Part shown: positions 1 to 13,700 of the stretch, one piece after another | How the letters are laid out: each line of letters starts with the position of its first letter | Position numbering within the stretch: position 1 is the stretch's first letter | Source of the DNA: Lycium barbarum | Taxonomy: Eukaryota > Streptophyta > Magnoliopsida > Solanales > Solanaceae | Direction: 5' to 3' | Length of the DNA: 64,000 nt | Assembly: GCF_019175385.1 (NCBI RefSeq) | Contig: NC_083348.1 | Span: 49,560,950-49,624,949, forward strand | The notes under the pieces: model-generated | Databases searched by the model: none | Told to the model about the DNA's origin: nothing | What the model saw: the letters and a program-made list of their open reading frames with translations, nothing else | Position numbers and translations under genes: made by a program

Positions 1-1
1 C

Positions 2-3000
2 CCGGCTATTGTGGCCGACATGGGGGATCGGGTACATAGATTTGTAAGTGGCCTAGGGCCACATTTATTCAGAGATTGCTTGACGGCTTCCTTGCAAGAC
101 GGGATGGATATCTCCTGAATATAGGCTCATGCTCAGAATTTGGAGGGGCGACAACAACAACAGAGAGGTGACCGTGGTAGCGATAGAAGGCAAGGCAAGA
201 GGGCCAGATCTATGGGAGCTAGCAGTGATCATAGAGGGGGATCAAGGCAGACATATTCTGGGTACTCAGGCCAGTCAGTGACGAGTGCACCTCCTCGATT
301 CACAGGTAAGAGATTTGATCGCTCTTTCCATTCAGGACAAGGCCAGAGTTCGAGGGCTTCAGATTCCCAGTTCAAGGAAGATTATAGTCAGAGGAGACCC
401 CCAGTGCCGCGATGCAACCAATGCGGCAGATTACATTCCGGATAGTGTCGTCAGGGTTCGGATGCCTGTTATACTTGTTGTCAGGTGGGGCATACGATGA
501 GGGATTGCCCGTCGACGAGTTGCAGAGTTGGAGTTCAGCCTACAGGTTCAGCAGCTGGCTCTTCATCAGTACGCCCGGTAGGGCAGACTCCCCAGATGAC
601 AGCAGGCCAAGGCAGAGGCCGAGGGGCAGCATCTACTTCAGGTGCCACTCAGCCCCGTGTATATGCTTTAGCCGAACGACAGGATCTAGAGTCCTCTCCG
701 GATGTAGTTACAGGTATATTGTCTATATTCTCCCGTGATGTGTATGCATTAATAGATCCGGTTTCTACATTCTCTTATATTACTCCATATGTTGCTGGTT
801 GTATTGGGGTGAAACCCGAGTCAATTAGACCCTTTGAGGTACTTACTCCGGTTGGTGATCCCGTGATAGCAAGACAAGTATACAAAAATTGTGTCATTGT
901 GATATGTGTTCGTCAGACCAAAGCTGACTTGATTGAGCTAAAAATGGTAGATTTCGATATAATCATGGGTATGGATTGGTTGGCGTCGTGTTATGCAAAT
1001 GTTGATTGCCGCACAAAAGTGGTTCGATTTCAATTTTCGGGAGAGCCCGTGCTTGAATGGAAAGGTAATGCAGCATCGCCAAAGGGTAGGTTTATTTCCT
1101 ATCTTAAGGCAAGGAAGATGATAGCCAAGGGTTATATTCATCACTTAGTTCGCGTTCATGACACAGAGGAAAAACCGCCAACTTTCCAGTCAGTTCCGGT
1201 AGTGAATGAATTCCCAGATGTGTTCCCAGATGAACTTCCAGGACTTCTTCCAGAAAAGGAAATTGATTTCGCCATTGATGTGTTGCCGGACACCGAACCC
1301 ATTTCTATTCCTCCTTATCGAATGGCTCCGGTGGAATTAAAAGAGCTAAAGGCGCAGTTGAAAGACTTGCTTGAAAAGGGGTTTATTAGTCCCAGTTCAT
1401 CACCGTGGGGAGCACCGGTCTTGTATGTAAGAAAGAAAGACGGATCTCTACGAATGTGTATCGACTACAGGCAGTTGACTAAAGTGACGATAAAGAACAA
1501 ATATCCTCTTCCCAGAATTGATGACTTGTTCGATCAACTACAAGGTGCCAAGTGGTTTTCCAAAATAGATTTGAGGTCGGGTTACCATCAAGTGAGGGTT
1601 AGAGAAGCAGATATTCCTAAAACAGCCTTCAGAACGAGATATGGCCACTATGAATTTCAAGTGATGTCGTTCGGGTTGACTAACGCTCCGACCGTGTTTA
1701 TGAACTTGATGAACAATGTATTCAGGCCACTCTTGGATTCCTTCGTGATAGTGTTTATCGATGATATTCTGGTGTACTCTCGCACAGAATCAGAACATAC
1801 AGATCATTGGCGAATTGTTCTTGGCATTCTTCGAGCCCGAAAATTATATGCGAAGTTTTCGAAGTGTGAGTTCTGGTTGAATTCCGTGACATTTCTGGGC
1901 CATGTTATTTCAAATGATGGCATTCGAGTTGACACTCAAAAAATTGAAGCGGTGAAGACTTGGCCACGACCTACGATGCCTACAGAGATTCGTAGTTTTC
2001 TGGGTTTGGCAGGTTATTATCGAAGATTCGTAGAGGGCTTTTCGTCTATTTCAGCCCCATTGACGAAGCTAACCCAGAAGTCAGCCAAATTTTAATGGAA
2101 TGACGCTTGCGAACGTAGCTTCCAAGAGTTGAAGGATAGATTGACCTCAGCTCCAGTTTTAACACTTCCAGAAGGGTCAGATGGTTATGTTGTGTATTGT
2201 GACGCTTCCCGTGTCGGATTGGGATGTGTATTGATGCAGCATGGTAAGGTTATTGCATATGCTTCGAGGCAATTGCGGAAACATGAGAAGAATTATCCAA
2301 CTCATGACCTCGAATTGGCTGCAGTCATTCATGCCTTAAAGATGTGGAGACATTATTTGTACGGTGTGCACGTTGATATCTACATAGATCACAAAAGTCT
2401 TCAGTACATTTTCAAACAGAAGGAGTTGAATTTACGGCAGAGGCGGTGGTTAGAATTATTGAAGGATTATGATGTGAACATTTTATACCACCCCGGGAAA
2501 GCAAATGTAGTAGCCGATGTGCTTAGCCGACGATCGATGGGTAGTTTATGTGAAATCCCTCCAGAAAGGAAAGAGATGGTTCAAGAACTTCGCCAACTAG
2601 CTAGTCTTGGGGTACGTGTAATAGATTCGAGTGATGCAAGGATTAGTATCAATAATCCCACAATTTCATCCTTGGACATGGAAGTGAAAGAACGACAATA
2701 TGAAGATCCTCAATTGTGTCGTTACAAAGACACATCTCATGGAAAGGAAAAATCCCCATTTGAAGTTTCCACGGACGGAATTCTTAGGTACCGAGGCAGA
2801 TTACGTGTGCCGAATGTAGCAGAATTGCGCAGACGAATTCTTGAAGAAGCACATTGTTCTCGGTATTCCATGCATCCAGGTACAACTAAAATGTATCATG
2901 ATCTCAAGATGATGTATTGGTAGGATGGCATGAAGAGAACGTAGCCGAATTTGTAGCACAGTGTCCAAATTGCCAACAAGTAAAAGTTGAACATCAGAAG

Positions 3001-4095
3001 CCAGGAGGCTTATTGCAAGAAATAGAGATACCCACCTGCAAATGGGAAGTGATCAACATGGATTTCATCGTGGGATTACCTCGTTCCCGTGGCAGGTATG
3101 ACTCTATATGGGTGATTGTGGATAGATTGACGAAAGCAACCCATTTTCTTCCAGTTAGGACCACGTACTCAGCCGAAGACTATGCGAGGTTGTATCTCAA
3201 GGAAATTGTGCGACTCTATGGAATCCCATTATCTATTATCACAGATAGAGGAGCACAATTTACAGCTAAGTTCTGGAAATCTTTTCAAGAAGGTTTGGGC
3301 ACGCAAGTGAAGTTTAGCACGGCATTTCATCCGCAAACTGATGGGCAGGCCGAGCGTACCATTCAAACCTTAGAAGATATGATACAGGCGTGTGTGTTGG
3401 ATTTCGGTGGTAGCTGGGATGATCACTTACCCCTTATTGAGTTCGTATACAACAATAGCTACCATTCTAGTATACAAATGGCTCCATATGAAGCTTTATA
3501 TGGAAGGAAATGCAGATCTCCAATCGGATGGTTCGAAATAGGAGAAGCACAATTAGTGGGCCCTGAATTGATCCAACAAGCAATAGAAAAAGTCAAGGTG
3601 ATCCAAGATCGGTTGTTGACAGCTCAAAGTCGCCAAAAGTCCTATGCGAACAACCATCGACGAGACTTGGGATTTCAAATTAATGATTGGGTATTTTTGA
3701 AAATGTCACCAATGAAAGGGGTGATGAAATTTGGTAAGAAAGGGAAGCTAAGTCCCAGATACATTGGACCCAACAAAATCATCCGCAAGGTGGGTCAGGT
3801 AGCATATGAATTGGATCTACCATCGGAGCTTGAATCAGTCCACCCAGTTTTCCACGTTTCGATGCTCCGCAAGTGCATAGGAGATCCCACGACGATTGTT
3901 CTGTTAGATGAGGTGCAAGTAATAGAAAAGCTGACCTATGAAGAAGTGCCTAATGCTATCCTCGACAGGCAAGCGCGAAAACTCCGAAACAAAGAGGTGG
4001 TTTCAATTAAAGTCTTGTGGCGAAACAATAACCGGGAAGAAATGACGTGGGAAGCGGAAGAGAGTATGAAGTCGAAGTATCCGCATTTATTTTGA
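2..4095 (+). pseudogene. gag-pol polyprotein of RLG-1 (decayed)
   Basis: One frame runs from base 2 to 2935 and then shifts by one base, reaching its natural stop at 4093-4095. Domains in order: gag C-terminus; two CCHC-type knuckles (about 412-500, the second [14 protein letters not shown]); aspartic protease near 755 (LIDPVST, where the family has a Gly in place of Val); RT 1290-1900 with FIDDILVYS at about 1753-1779; RNase H 2130-2540 with YCDAS; integrase with an HHCC finger (2860-2990), a DDE core and AERTIQ; and a chromodomain-like tail ending PHLF. Breaks: TGA 116, TAG 122, TAG 443, TAA 2093, TAG 2921, and loss of one base near 2936. It therefore cannot make an intact polyprotein. In a living element this protein copies RNA to DNA and integrates it. 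Confidence 0.92.
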
Positions 4096-4323
4096 CCCCC
4101 AGGAGAGATTCAAGATGAAACGCCAACGATATGAGGTACCTATGCTTATTTTTCATGTTTTTGGTCGCGTGTGGCCATAGATATGTCGATGTTGTGATGT
4201 AGCCCTGTGAGGCGATGATATTATGGGATGTTGTGACAGGTTGGTAGTGCCAAATTACAGGGGAAACTCTGGCGAAATTTTTCTAGAATCCCCGATGACT
4301 TAACATTCGAGGAAGAATGTTCC

Positions 4324-4339
4324 AAAATGGGGGGAAGAG
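4324..4339 (+). other. Polypurine tract of RLG-1
   Basis: AAAATGGGGGGAAGAG sits directly before the LTR start TGTTACACC, where the plus-strand primer is expected. Confidence 0.85.
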
Positions 4340-4410
4340 TGTTACACCTCGGAAATTTCGCCCTGAACGTACAGTGAAAAGTTGCAGGTTTGCACTTTGG
4401 CCCAGTTGGT

Positions 4411-4665
4411 CGTAAAGTGGAATACGGCCCGTAAAGTAGTTTATGGACCGTAAACTGCTATCGTCCTCCAACCTTCCAAGATTTCAACTTTCTGCCAAAT
4501 GTCTAAATGGCTAAATACAACCCAGAATACGGACCGTAAATCGAAATACGGCCCGTAAACTGTGATCGTAAACTACTATGACTCTAGCAAACCTTTATGG
4601 TTCTGTTATGCTTAAATACGGTCGTGAAGGATGGACCGTAAACCAGAATACGGCCCGTAAAGTGG
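4411..4665 (+). repeat. Cluster of TACGGNCCGTAAA palindromic repeats
   Basis: At least seven copies or part copies of TACGGCCCGTAAA, TGGACCGTAAA or CGTAAA lie in about 255 bases (for example at 4423, 4443, 4526, 4546, 4614, 4633 and 4649). They are spaced irregularly, so this is not a simple tandem array. It ends about 35-55 bases before the TATA-like stretch. Role unknown; see findings. Confidence 0.7.
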
Positions 4666-4695
4666 GTTTACGACCACTGTGCATCCGACTACTGT

Positions 4696-4730
4696 TCATA
4701 AAAAAATCAGATTTTGTGATTAATATAAGG
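4696..4730 (+). promoter_or_regulatory. TATA-like region of RLG-1 LTR
   Basis: CATAAAAAAATCAGA followed by TTAATATAAGGG is the only strong TATA-like context in this LTR segment. A similar TATAAAAAAATCAGA stands in the RLG-8 LTR (46196). Inferred start of the retroelement transcript about 30 bases downstream. Confidence 0.45.
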
Positions 4731-5032
4731 GACCGTTTTCATTCATTTTCATTTCATTTCTCATCTACACCACTCAAGAACTCTCTAGAAAATTCTCCAA
4801 ACACTTCAACCATAAGAATAACAAGGAAATCAATGATCAACAACATTAAATCCATGAAACAAAGTGTGTGAAACTCAAGTGAAGTTCATCCAAACCAAGA
4901 AGTTCCAAGAAAGGTAAAGTAGGGTTTTGGTGCAAAAGGAAGGATTCCACCCTAGGCTTGTTCCACCATCATCTAAGGTAAGTTTCATGACTCCATCATG
5001 TTATTTAAGGTATTGGAAAGCTAAGATGCTGG

Positions 5033-8000
5033 TGTCACGACCCAACCCCGTGGGCCGCGACCAGTGCCCTAGCTGGGCACCTATACGTACCTGATACCCA
5101 AATTAGCATATTATCAGAATAATAATATAATAATATCAGTGGATGCTACAGAATTTATCAGAAAAAGCAGACTTGGCACACATAGGCCGATAAGGCCATC
5201 ATAGAACAAAGTATCCCAAACATATGTACAGAACCCACACAGATGTATCCATAGACCTCTACAGAACATATCATAATCATAAGACGGGACAGGGCCCCGT
5301 CATAACCAGAACAAAGTACATATCCAGATAGCAGTGACAGACTGTACCAAAAGATGGGCTCTGTAGAAGAGAGCGCCCCAAAATAGCAGAAGTGGGATCC
5401 TAAACAGATGGATCAGCAAACCTGTCGTCCGTACCTGCGCGGCATGAAAACGCAGCCCCCGAAGAAAGGGGGTCAGTACGAAATATGTACTGAATATGTA
5501 AAGCGGAATCACAGAAGTCAAATCATAATGGTTACAGAAAATGAGTACAGAATCCAGAGTGTCAAATGCATATTTCCAAAACAGACAGAATGCGTACAGA
5601 AACATATGTCATATCATATCATATCCGGTCCCTGCCACGGTACTCGGCAGACAGAATGTGGCCACCCTCCCGACGCTGGTGCCACTATACAGAGGAATCA
5701 AAAAAAGGGGTGTGGCCCCGTATCATATAATGTCATATCAAAATGTCCATAACAGATCAGATCAGAATAGGCGGACATGGCACATCATACTCCACAGACC
5801 CATGTACGCGTATACCTGCCCCCTCACATCGGGACGCGGCGAACAATACAGAGAATTACGCTTGACAACATATCCTGGCCCGGGCTCAGTGTGGGAAACA
5901 TTGGGACATCCACGAATGGAGTAGTGAGAGACTAATGCAATTTAAAAATATCATAAGTGTTTTCAAAGACTCGATGAAGCGTAGCAAAGACAAACAAATC
6001 AAATGGAGTCGGACGGAATCATAATAAATGTATTTCGGATATCATAATAAATTATAGAAGTATAACTTTCCCGAAGTCATTCCGAGTGTCAAAATAATTT
6101 ATAATATTTAATAGAATATTTAAAATAATATTCGTTAAGCGATTAGTAGGGTAATTAAAACATTTCTTTCAAATATCGCTTAAAAAGGAAGCTTTAGCAT
6201 ATTAGGGGCAAAACCGTAAATAGCGGGCCCGCCTTGGGACAAACAAGACGGCGGGTTCAAATTGTGCCCTCTAAGCATATAGTATCACCTAAAAAGGTTA
6301 TACAGACATTCTATGACTTTCTAAATCATTTAGAGCAACATTGCATAATTTCAGAAAAAGCGTATCAAAATGGTTCAATTCTACTGAAGGAAAAACTGAA
6401 ATTTTGTCTTGCGGATTCCGAGGGCCAAGAGGTCCTTCGAGGCCCGGATCCGACCCTAACACACTAGGGGCATGCCAAGGGAAGAATAGGGGTTGCTTTA
6501 CATACCTTTCACGCTCCTTAAGCCTTTCCAAACTCACTTCCCGTTTCGTCGAAAAAATGCAATTGGTCAAGTTTACCAATTGTGAGTTATGAATACCATT
6601 ATTCCAACTTAAAGCATATTTGTCTACCGAAATTTCGGCAGCACTTCCCCTATACATATAGCACCCCGAGAATTCAACTCGGCTAGAAATCATCAACAAC
6701 AACCCAAACGACAACATCAATATCAACAATGAACATTAAAAACACAAATATCCTTCAACTAGTCATTTTTCTCACAAGTTGACATAATCTTCAATTCAAC
6801 CCAAACTTTCGACTAACATCATGATTTCACATCCATTATCACTCAAGATCATCACAATATAGATTTAGAGACATTTCATATCATTTTCCTTAAGATATAC
6901 ACTCGATATACATAATATAGAACTTTCCGCCAAAATCATAACTTATGCAAAACACCAAATCTTTGGCATACAACTTCATGACAAGTTTCCAACTTCCAAA
7001 TTCATCAATGATCATCTTAATTCACAACCAAACAACTTCATTTCCTTAATGTCGGAAAATCATACTAAAACGACATAAGTGTTTACATTCCGATTCAATA
7101 CAAACTTATATCATTCTAACTTCATTTCCATGCCAAGCATTACAACAACACTCTAATACACTAAACAAACTTGATCCATTTCATTCCCAAGCCACATATA
7201 CCACACGGCCATATGCTTATTTTTCCATATCAACTAAATTCATCCAACTTTCAATTCCCATATGCATTTCATCACAATTACAACTAGAATATAACATAAA
7301 TTCAACACAACTGGGCTATACAACATATATATACACACGGATACAAGCCATATACCAAACCCACATTGCAAACTTCCATTTTTCCATACAATCAACACAT
7401 TTTTATATACTACAACACAATCAAAACTTCATAACACAATAAAAAGGTAGAAATTCTTACCTTTTCTTCAAGTCTTCTTCACTTGAACTTGTGTTCACTT
7501 TGAGGAATCTAATGCTTCCCACTCCAAACCAACTATACCAAGATGCAAAGGAACCTTGACTTAGTAGGAAAACCACAAGACATGAATTTTTGGAGCAAGA
7601 TTTTTGGTACCTATTTTCCCTAGCCAAACCCGAAACCCTCTTGGTTTTTGCTCTTGTTCTTGACTTCTTTCTTACTTAGTTTTCTTGAATGTTCTAATGC
7701 ATATAATGAAGACTTTAGGCATCTTATATTAATTGTCACATGACCATGCACATGACTAATTAATTGGGCTTGGATCAAGGCCTCAAGTTAATTAATCCCA
7801 TGAAAATTTAATACACATTTTGGGCTTGGGCCATACCATGGCCGGCCACTCCAAGTGCATTGGGCCTTAAATTCTATTCCATTATTTTTGGCCCAATGAC
7901 TTATAGTCCACGTTTTGTAATTCCCGAAACTAATTTCCAAAATTCCAAAATTACCCTTAACCTTGTCCCACACTTTCATGACTATATTCTTTCATGCATA

Positions 8001-8097
8001 ACTCCTACGTTCAACAAAATATCAAATTTGACCTCGTATTTCTAGCATCCATTATTTATCGAATTTTTCCAAACGTGTGAAAACACGGGATATAACA
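5033..8097 (-). repeat. LTR of RLG-2 (3' LTR in element orientation)
   Basis: 3065 bp, nearly identical to 10705-13769 and the same length. The open frames seen inside both copies (for example 5300-5605, 6298-6729) recur at the same offsets in the other LTR and resemble no protein I know, so I treat them as chance. No host gene. Confidence 0.95.
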
Positions 8098-8111
8098 TCC
8101 TCCCCCCCTTT
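8098..8111 (-). other. Polypurine tract of RLG-2
   Basis: On the minus strand it reads AAAGGGGGGGAGGA directly before the LTR start TGTTATATCCCG. Just upstream is the conserved CATTCGAGGACGAATGTTC-type stretch shared with RLG-1 and RLG-3. Confidence 0.88.
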
Positions 8112-8178
8112 AGAACATTCGTCCTCGAATGTAAAATTAATCTTATAGGGATGGAAAATACTTTGGGGGAGTTCATGC

Positions 8179-10629
8179 TTATAAACGACACATGTGACAT
8201 ACGATTGATATTGAAATGAAATTAAGCAGGAATTTAAGGTTACCTGTGGGCATAGGGAACAGATGAGGATATTTCTTCTTCATTTCCGCTTCGGCCTCCC
8301 ATGTCATTTCCTCCCTATTCTCGTTCCGCCACAGTACCTTAACAGAGGCTACATCCTTATTCAGGAGCCTCCTTACCTGACGATCCAAAATAGATACGGG
8401 CTGCTCCTCGTACGATAGTTGCTCCGTCACCTGAATATCATCCGCAGGAAATATTCTGGAAGGGTCACCAATGCATTTGCGGAGCATAGACACATGGAAT
8501 ACCGGATGTACCGCTTCCAAATCAGATGGCAAATCTAACTCATATGCGACATTTCCAACCTTCCGAACAATCTGATAAGGCCCAATATAACGCGGACTGA
8601 GCTTACCCTTTCTGCCGAACCGCATCACGCCTTTCATAGGCGATACCTTCAGAAATACCCAATCGCCTACCTGAAACTCCAACGGTCGACGCCGTTTATC
8701 CGCGTATGACTTCTGTCGACTCTGGGCTGCCAACAGTCGCTCTCGAATAAGTTTTACCTTATCCACGGCCTGCTGGACCATATCTGGGCCAATCAACTCT
8801 GACTCGCCAGTATCAAACCAGCCAATCGACGATATGCATTTCCTGCCATATAGAGCCTCGTACGGAGCCATCTGGATGCTGGAATGGTAACTGTTATTAT
8901 ATGCAAACTCAATCAATGGCAAGTGATCATCCCAGCTGCCTCTGAAATCAATAACGCAGGCCCGCAACATATCCCCCAGCGTCTGTATAGTGCGCTCGGC
9001 CTGTCCGTCGCTCTGAGGATGGAAGGCTGTGCTCAGACTCACCTGAGTCCCTAGACCCTCCTGAAACGACCTCCAGAAACGCGCCGTAAACTGGGCGCCT
9101 ATGTCAGAAATAATAGATATAGGAACTCCGTGAAGCTTCACAATCTCTCTAATATAGAGCCTGGCATAATCCTCGGCGGAATAAGTAGTCCTGACGGGAA
9201 GGAAGTGGGATGATTTCGTCAGCCTATCAACGACGACCCAGATGGAATCATACTTCCGTGGAGTGCGAGGAAAACCTGTAATGAAGTCCATATTAATAAC
9301 CTCCCACTTCCAAGTCGGAATCTCCATTTCCTGCAATAGTCCACCCGGCTTCTGATGCTCAATCTTGACCTGCTGACAATTAGGACATTGGGCGACGAAT
9401 TCTGCAATATCCCGCTTCATACCGTCCCACCAGTATAAGCATCGAAGATCATGGTACATCTTCGTAGACCCAGGATGGACCGAATAGCGAGCATAATGTG
9501 CCTCGCTCATAACCTGCTGCCGAAGGCCTGCAATATCAGGTGCACACAACCTGCCTCTGTATAACATAGTGCCGTCTGGTGAAAACTCGAACGGAGTCCT
9601 CTCCTTATCATAGGCTGTGTCCCTGTACCGAGCTAAGACAGGATCCTCGAACTGATGCCGCTTAATATCGTCCCTGAGGGATGACTCAGAAACCCCTCGA
9701 ACAGAAATCCGTGTATCTCCAGAATCGGCCAGACGAACCCCGAGACTAGCCAACTGCTGAATATCACGGGCTATCTCTCTCCTGTCTGGCTGTAAATCGG
9801 CCAAACTGCCCATCGACTTCCGACTGAGCGCATCTGCAACAACATTAGCCTTACCCGGATGATACAGAATATCCACGTCATAATCCTTCAGAAGCTCCAG
9901 CCACCTCCGTTGTCGCAAATTAAGCTCTCTCTGCCTGAAAATATACTGGAGACTCTTATGATCAGTATAGATATCCACATGAACGCCATATAAATAGTGT
10001 CTCCAGATCTTCAGAGCATGAATCACCGCTGCGAGCTCCAGATCGTGGGTAGGATAATTCTTCTCATGCTTTTTGAGCTGCCGGGAAGCATACGCTATAA
10101 CTCTGCCGTGCTGCATCAATACACAGCCCAACCCCATGCCAGAAGCGTCACAATAGATAACATACCCGTCCGGTCCCTCTGGAAGAGTCAGAACTGGGGC
10201 TGAAGTCAGCTTCTCCTTCAGCAACTGGAAGCTCCGTTCACAAGCGTCAGACCACTGGAACTTAGCTCCCTTCTGAGTCAGCCTTGTCAAAGGCGCTGAA
10301 ATCGAAGCAAACTTCTCCACAAACCTCCTGTAATAACCTGCTAACCCCAGGAAACTGAATACCTCTGTGGGCGTCGTAGGTCTGGGCCAATTCTTCACGG
10401 CTTCAATCTTCTGTGTGTCCACCCGGACACCATCAGCTGCGATAATATGCCCCAAGAAAGCCACTAAAGACAGCCAGAATTCACATTTAGAAAATTTTGC
10501 ATATAATTTCTGATGCCGGAGTACCCCTAATACCGATCTCAGATGATCTGCGTGCTCCGCCTCAGACCGAGAATAAACCAGGTAGTATCCTAAATGCCCT
10601 GTAGCCTCCTGTCTATAGGTGTGGTGCAC
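8179..10629 (-). CDS. Truncated pol of RLG-2: RT C-terminus, RNase H, integrase, chromodomain-like tail
   Basis: An open frame of 816 codons without an internal stop. The first ~18 residues come from the untranslated leader, fused by deletion to RT just at [10 protein letters not shown], so the RT catalytic YxDD/FIDD segment is absent. Then come the RT thumb ([10 protein letters not shown]), RNase H ([38 protein letters not shown]), an integrase HHCC finger ([13 protein letters not shown]...CPNCQQ), the DDE core ([28 protein letters not shown]) and the tail ([19 protein letters not shown]). The residue after the second integrase Asp is Ile where RLG-1 has Arg. The start codon is probably not a natural one. 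The product could retain RNase H and integrase folds, but no gag is encoded, so independent movement is not expected. Confidence 0.9.
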   Translation of the reverse strand: MHHTYRQEATGHLGYYLVYSRSEAEHADHLRSVLGVLRHQKLYAKFSKCEFWLSLVAFLGHIIAADGVRVDTQKIEAVKNWPRPTTPTEVFSFLGLAGYYRRFVEKFASISAPLTRLTQKGAKFQWSDACERSFQLLKEKLTSAPVLTLPEGPDGYVIYCDASGMGLGCVLMQHGRVIAYASRQLKKHEKNYPTHDLELAAVIHALKIWRHYLYGVHVDIYTDHKSLQYIFRQRELNLRQRRWLELLKDYDVDILYHPGKANVVADALSRKSMGSLADLQPDRREIARDIQQLASLGVRLADSGDTRISVRGVSESSLRDDIKRHQFEDPVLARYRDTAYDKERTPFEFSPDGTMLYRGRLCAPDIAGLRQQVMSEAHYARYSVHPGSTKMYHDLRCLYWWDGMKRDIAEFVAQCPNCQQVKIEHQKPGGLLQEMEIPTWKWEVINMDFITGFPRTPRKYDSIWVVVDRLTKSSHFLPVRTTYSAEDYARLYIREIVKLHGVPISIISDIGAQFTARFWRSFQEGLGTQVSLSTAFHPQSDGQAERTIQTLGDMLRACVIDFRGSWDDHLPLIEFAYNNSYHSSIQMAPYEALYGRKCISSIGWFDTGESELIGPDMVQQAVDKVKLIRERLLAAQSRQKSYADKRRRPLEFQVGDWVFLKVSPMKGVMRFGRKGKLSPRYIGPYQIVRKVGNVAYELDLPSDLEAVHPVFHVSMLRKCIGDPSRIFPADDIQVTEQLSYEEQPVSILDRQVRRLLNKDVASVKVLWRNENREEMTWEAEAEMKKKYPHLFPMPTGNLKFLLNFISISIVCHMCRL

Positions 10630-10688
10630 AACACACCGATAAACAAGACTCTACTAGACACGGTTTGTGGACATTCCGAGGACGAACT

Positions 10689-10700
10689 ACTCTGATACCA
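10689..10700 (-). other. Primer binding site of RLG-2
   Basis: Minus strand TGGTATCAGAGT, four bases inside the LTR end GTGACA. This matches the usual complement of initiator tRNA-Met used by plant Ty3 and Ty1 elements, and fixes the minus orientation. Confidence 0.88.
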
Positions 10701-10704
10701 CTTC

Positions 10705-13700
10705 TGTCACGACCCAACCCCGTGGGCCGCGACCAGTGCCCTAGCTGGGCACCTATACGTACCCGATACCCAAATTAGCATATTATCAGAATAATAATAT
10801 AATAATATTAGTGGATGCTACAGAATTTATCAGAAAAAGCAGACTTGGCACACATAGGCCGATAAGGCCATCATAGAACAAAGTATCCCAAACATATGTA
10901 CAGAACCCACACAGATGTATCCACAGACCTCTACAGAACATATCATAATCATAAGACGGGACAGGGCCCCGTCATACACAGAACAAAGTACATATCCAGA
11001 TAGCAGTGACAGACTGTACCAAAAGATGGGCTCTGTAGAAGAGAGCGCCCCAAAATAGCAGAAGTGGGATCCTAAACAGATGGATCAGCAAACCTGTCGT
11101 CCGTACCTGCGCGGCATGAAAACGCAGCCCCCGAAGAAAGGGGGTCAGTACGAAATATGTACTGAATATGTAAAGCGGAATCACATAAGTCAAATCATAA
11201 TGGTTACAGAAAATGAGTACAGAATCCAGAGTGTCAAATGCATATTTCCAAAACAGACAGAATGCGTACAGAAACATATATCATATCATATCATATCCGG
11301 TCCCTGCCACGGGACTCGGCAGACAGAATGTGGCCACCCTCCCGACGCTGGTGCCACTATACAGAGGAATCAGAAAAAGGGGCGTGGCCCCGTATCATAT
11401 AATGTCATATCAAAATGGCCATAACAGATCAGATCAGAATAGGCGGACATGGCACATCATACTCCACAGACCCATGTACGCGTATACCTGCCCCCTCACA
11501 TCGGGACGCGGCGAACAATACAGAGAATTACGCTTGACAACATATCCTGGCCCGGGCTCAGTGTGGGAAACATTGGGACATCCACGAATGGAGTAGTGAG
11601 AGACTAATGCAATTTAAAAATATCATAAGTGTTTTCAAAGACTCGATGAAGCGTAGCAAAGACAAACAAATCAAATGGAGTCGGACGGAATCATAATAAA
11701 TGTATTTCGGATATCATAATAAATTATAGAAGTATAACTTTCCCGAAGTAATTCCGAGTGTCAAAATAATTTATAATATTTAACAGAATATTTAAAATAA
11801 TATTCGTTAAGCGATTAGTAGGGTAATTAAAACATTTCTTTCAAAAATCGCTTAAAAAGGAAGCTTTAGCATATTAGGGGCAAAACCGTAAATAGCGGGC
11901 CCGCCTTGGGAACAACAAGACGGCGGGTTCAAATTGTGCCCTCTAAGCATATAGTATCACCTAAAAAGGTTATACAGACATTCTATGACTTTCTGAATCA
12001 TTTAGAGCAACATTGCATAATTTCAGAAAAAGCGTATCAAAATGGTTCAATTCTACTGAAGGAAAAACTGAAATTTTTTCTTGCGGATTCCGAGGGCCAA
12101 GAGGTCCTTCGAGGCCCGGATCCGACCCTAACACACTAGGGGCATGCCAAGGGAAGAATAGGGGTTGCTTTACATACCTTTCACGCTCCTTAAGCCTTTC
12201 CAAACTCACTTCCCGTTTCGTCGAAAAAATGCAATTGGTCAAGTTTACCAATTGTGAGTTATGAATACCATTATTCCAACTTAAAGCATATTTGTCTACC
12301 AAAATTTCGGCAGCACTTCCCCTATACATATAGCACCCCGAGAATTCAACTCGGCTAGAAATCATCAACAACAACCCAAACGACAACATCAATATCAACA
12401 ATGAACATTAAAAACACAAATATCCTTCAACTAGTCATTTTTCTCACAAGTTGACATAATCTTCAATTCAACCCAAACTTTCGACTAACATCATGATTTC
12501 ACATCCATTATCACTCAAGATCATCACAATATAGATTTAGAGACATTTCATATCATTTTCCTTAAGATATACACTCGATATACATAATATAGAACTTTCC
12601 GCCAAAATCATAACTTATGCAAAACACCAAATCTTTGGCATACAACTTCATGACAAGTTTCCAACTTCCAAATTCATCAATGATCATCTTAATTCACAAC
12701 CAAACAACTTCATTTCCTTAATGTCGGAAAATCATACTAAAACGACATAAGTGTTTACATTCCGATTCAATACAAACTTATATCATTCTAACTTCATTTC
12801 CATGCCAAGCATTACAACAACACTCCAATACACTAAACAAACTTGATCCATTTCATTCCCAAGCCACATATACCACACGGCCATATGCTTATTTTTCCAT
12901 ATCAACTAAATTCATCCAACTTTCAATTCCCATATGCATTTCATCACAATTACAACTAGAATATAACATAAATTCAACACAACTGGGCTATACAACATAT
13001 ATATACACACGGCTACAAGCCATATACCAAACCCACATTGCAAACTTCCATTTTTCCATACAATCAACACATTTCTATATACTACAAGACAATCAAAACT
13101 TCATAACACAATAAAAAGGTAGAAATTCTTACCTTTTCTTCAAGTCTTCTTCACTTGAACTTGTGTTCACTTTGAGGAATCTAATGCTTCCCACTCCAAA
13201 CCAACTATACCAAGATGCAAAGGAACCTTGACTTAGTAGGAAAACCACAAGACATGAATTTTTGGAGCAAGATTTTTGGTACCTATTTTCCCTAGCCAAA
13301 CCCGAAACCCTCTTGGTTTTTGCTCTTGTTCTTGACTTCTTTCTTACTTAGTTTCCTTGAATGTTCTAATGCATATAATGAAGACTTTAGGCATCTTATA
13401 TTAATTGTCACATGACCATGCACATGACTAATTAATTGGGCTTGGATCAAGGCCTCAAGTTAATTAATCCCATGAAAATTTAATACACATTTTGGGCTTG
13501 GGCCATACCATGGCCGGCCACTCCAAGTGCATTGGGCCTTAAATTCTATTCCATTATTTTTGGCCCAATGACTTATAGTCCACGTTTTGTAATTCCCGAA
13601 ACTAATTTCCAAAATTCCAAAATTACCCTTAACCTTGTCCCACACTTTCATGACTCTATTCTTTCATGCATAACTCCTACGTTCAACAAAATATCAAATT

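Larger units (their letters stand above)
4340..5032 (+). repeat. 3' LTR of RLG-1, first segment
   Basis: It begins TGTTACACCTCGGAAATTTCG and stops at the RLG-2 target duplication (5028-5032). It contains a cluster of TACGGNCCGTAAA-type repeats (4411-4665) and then A/T-rich TATA-like stretches at about 4699-4705 and 4721-4730, consistent with a U3 promoter. The LTR continues at 13775. Confidence 0.88.

Noticed and set aside
1..4095. Endogenous pararetrovirus as an explanation for the RT and RNase H
   Set aside because: Integrase, a chromodomain-like tail, purine tract and LTR follow in order, which fits a Ty3 retrotransposon and not a caulimovirus-type virus.
5300..6729. Several open frames of 80-143 codons in the RLG-2 LTR
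   Set aside because: They recur at the same offsets in the other LTR (10972-12401), overlap on both strands and have no recognisable domain; chance frames in LTR DNA.
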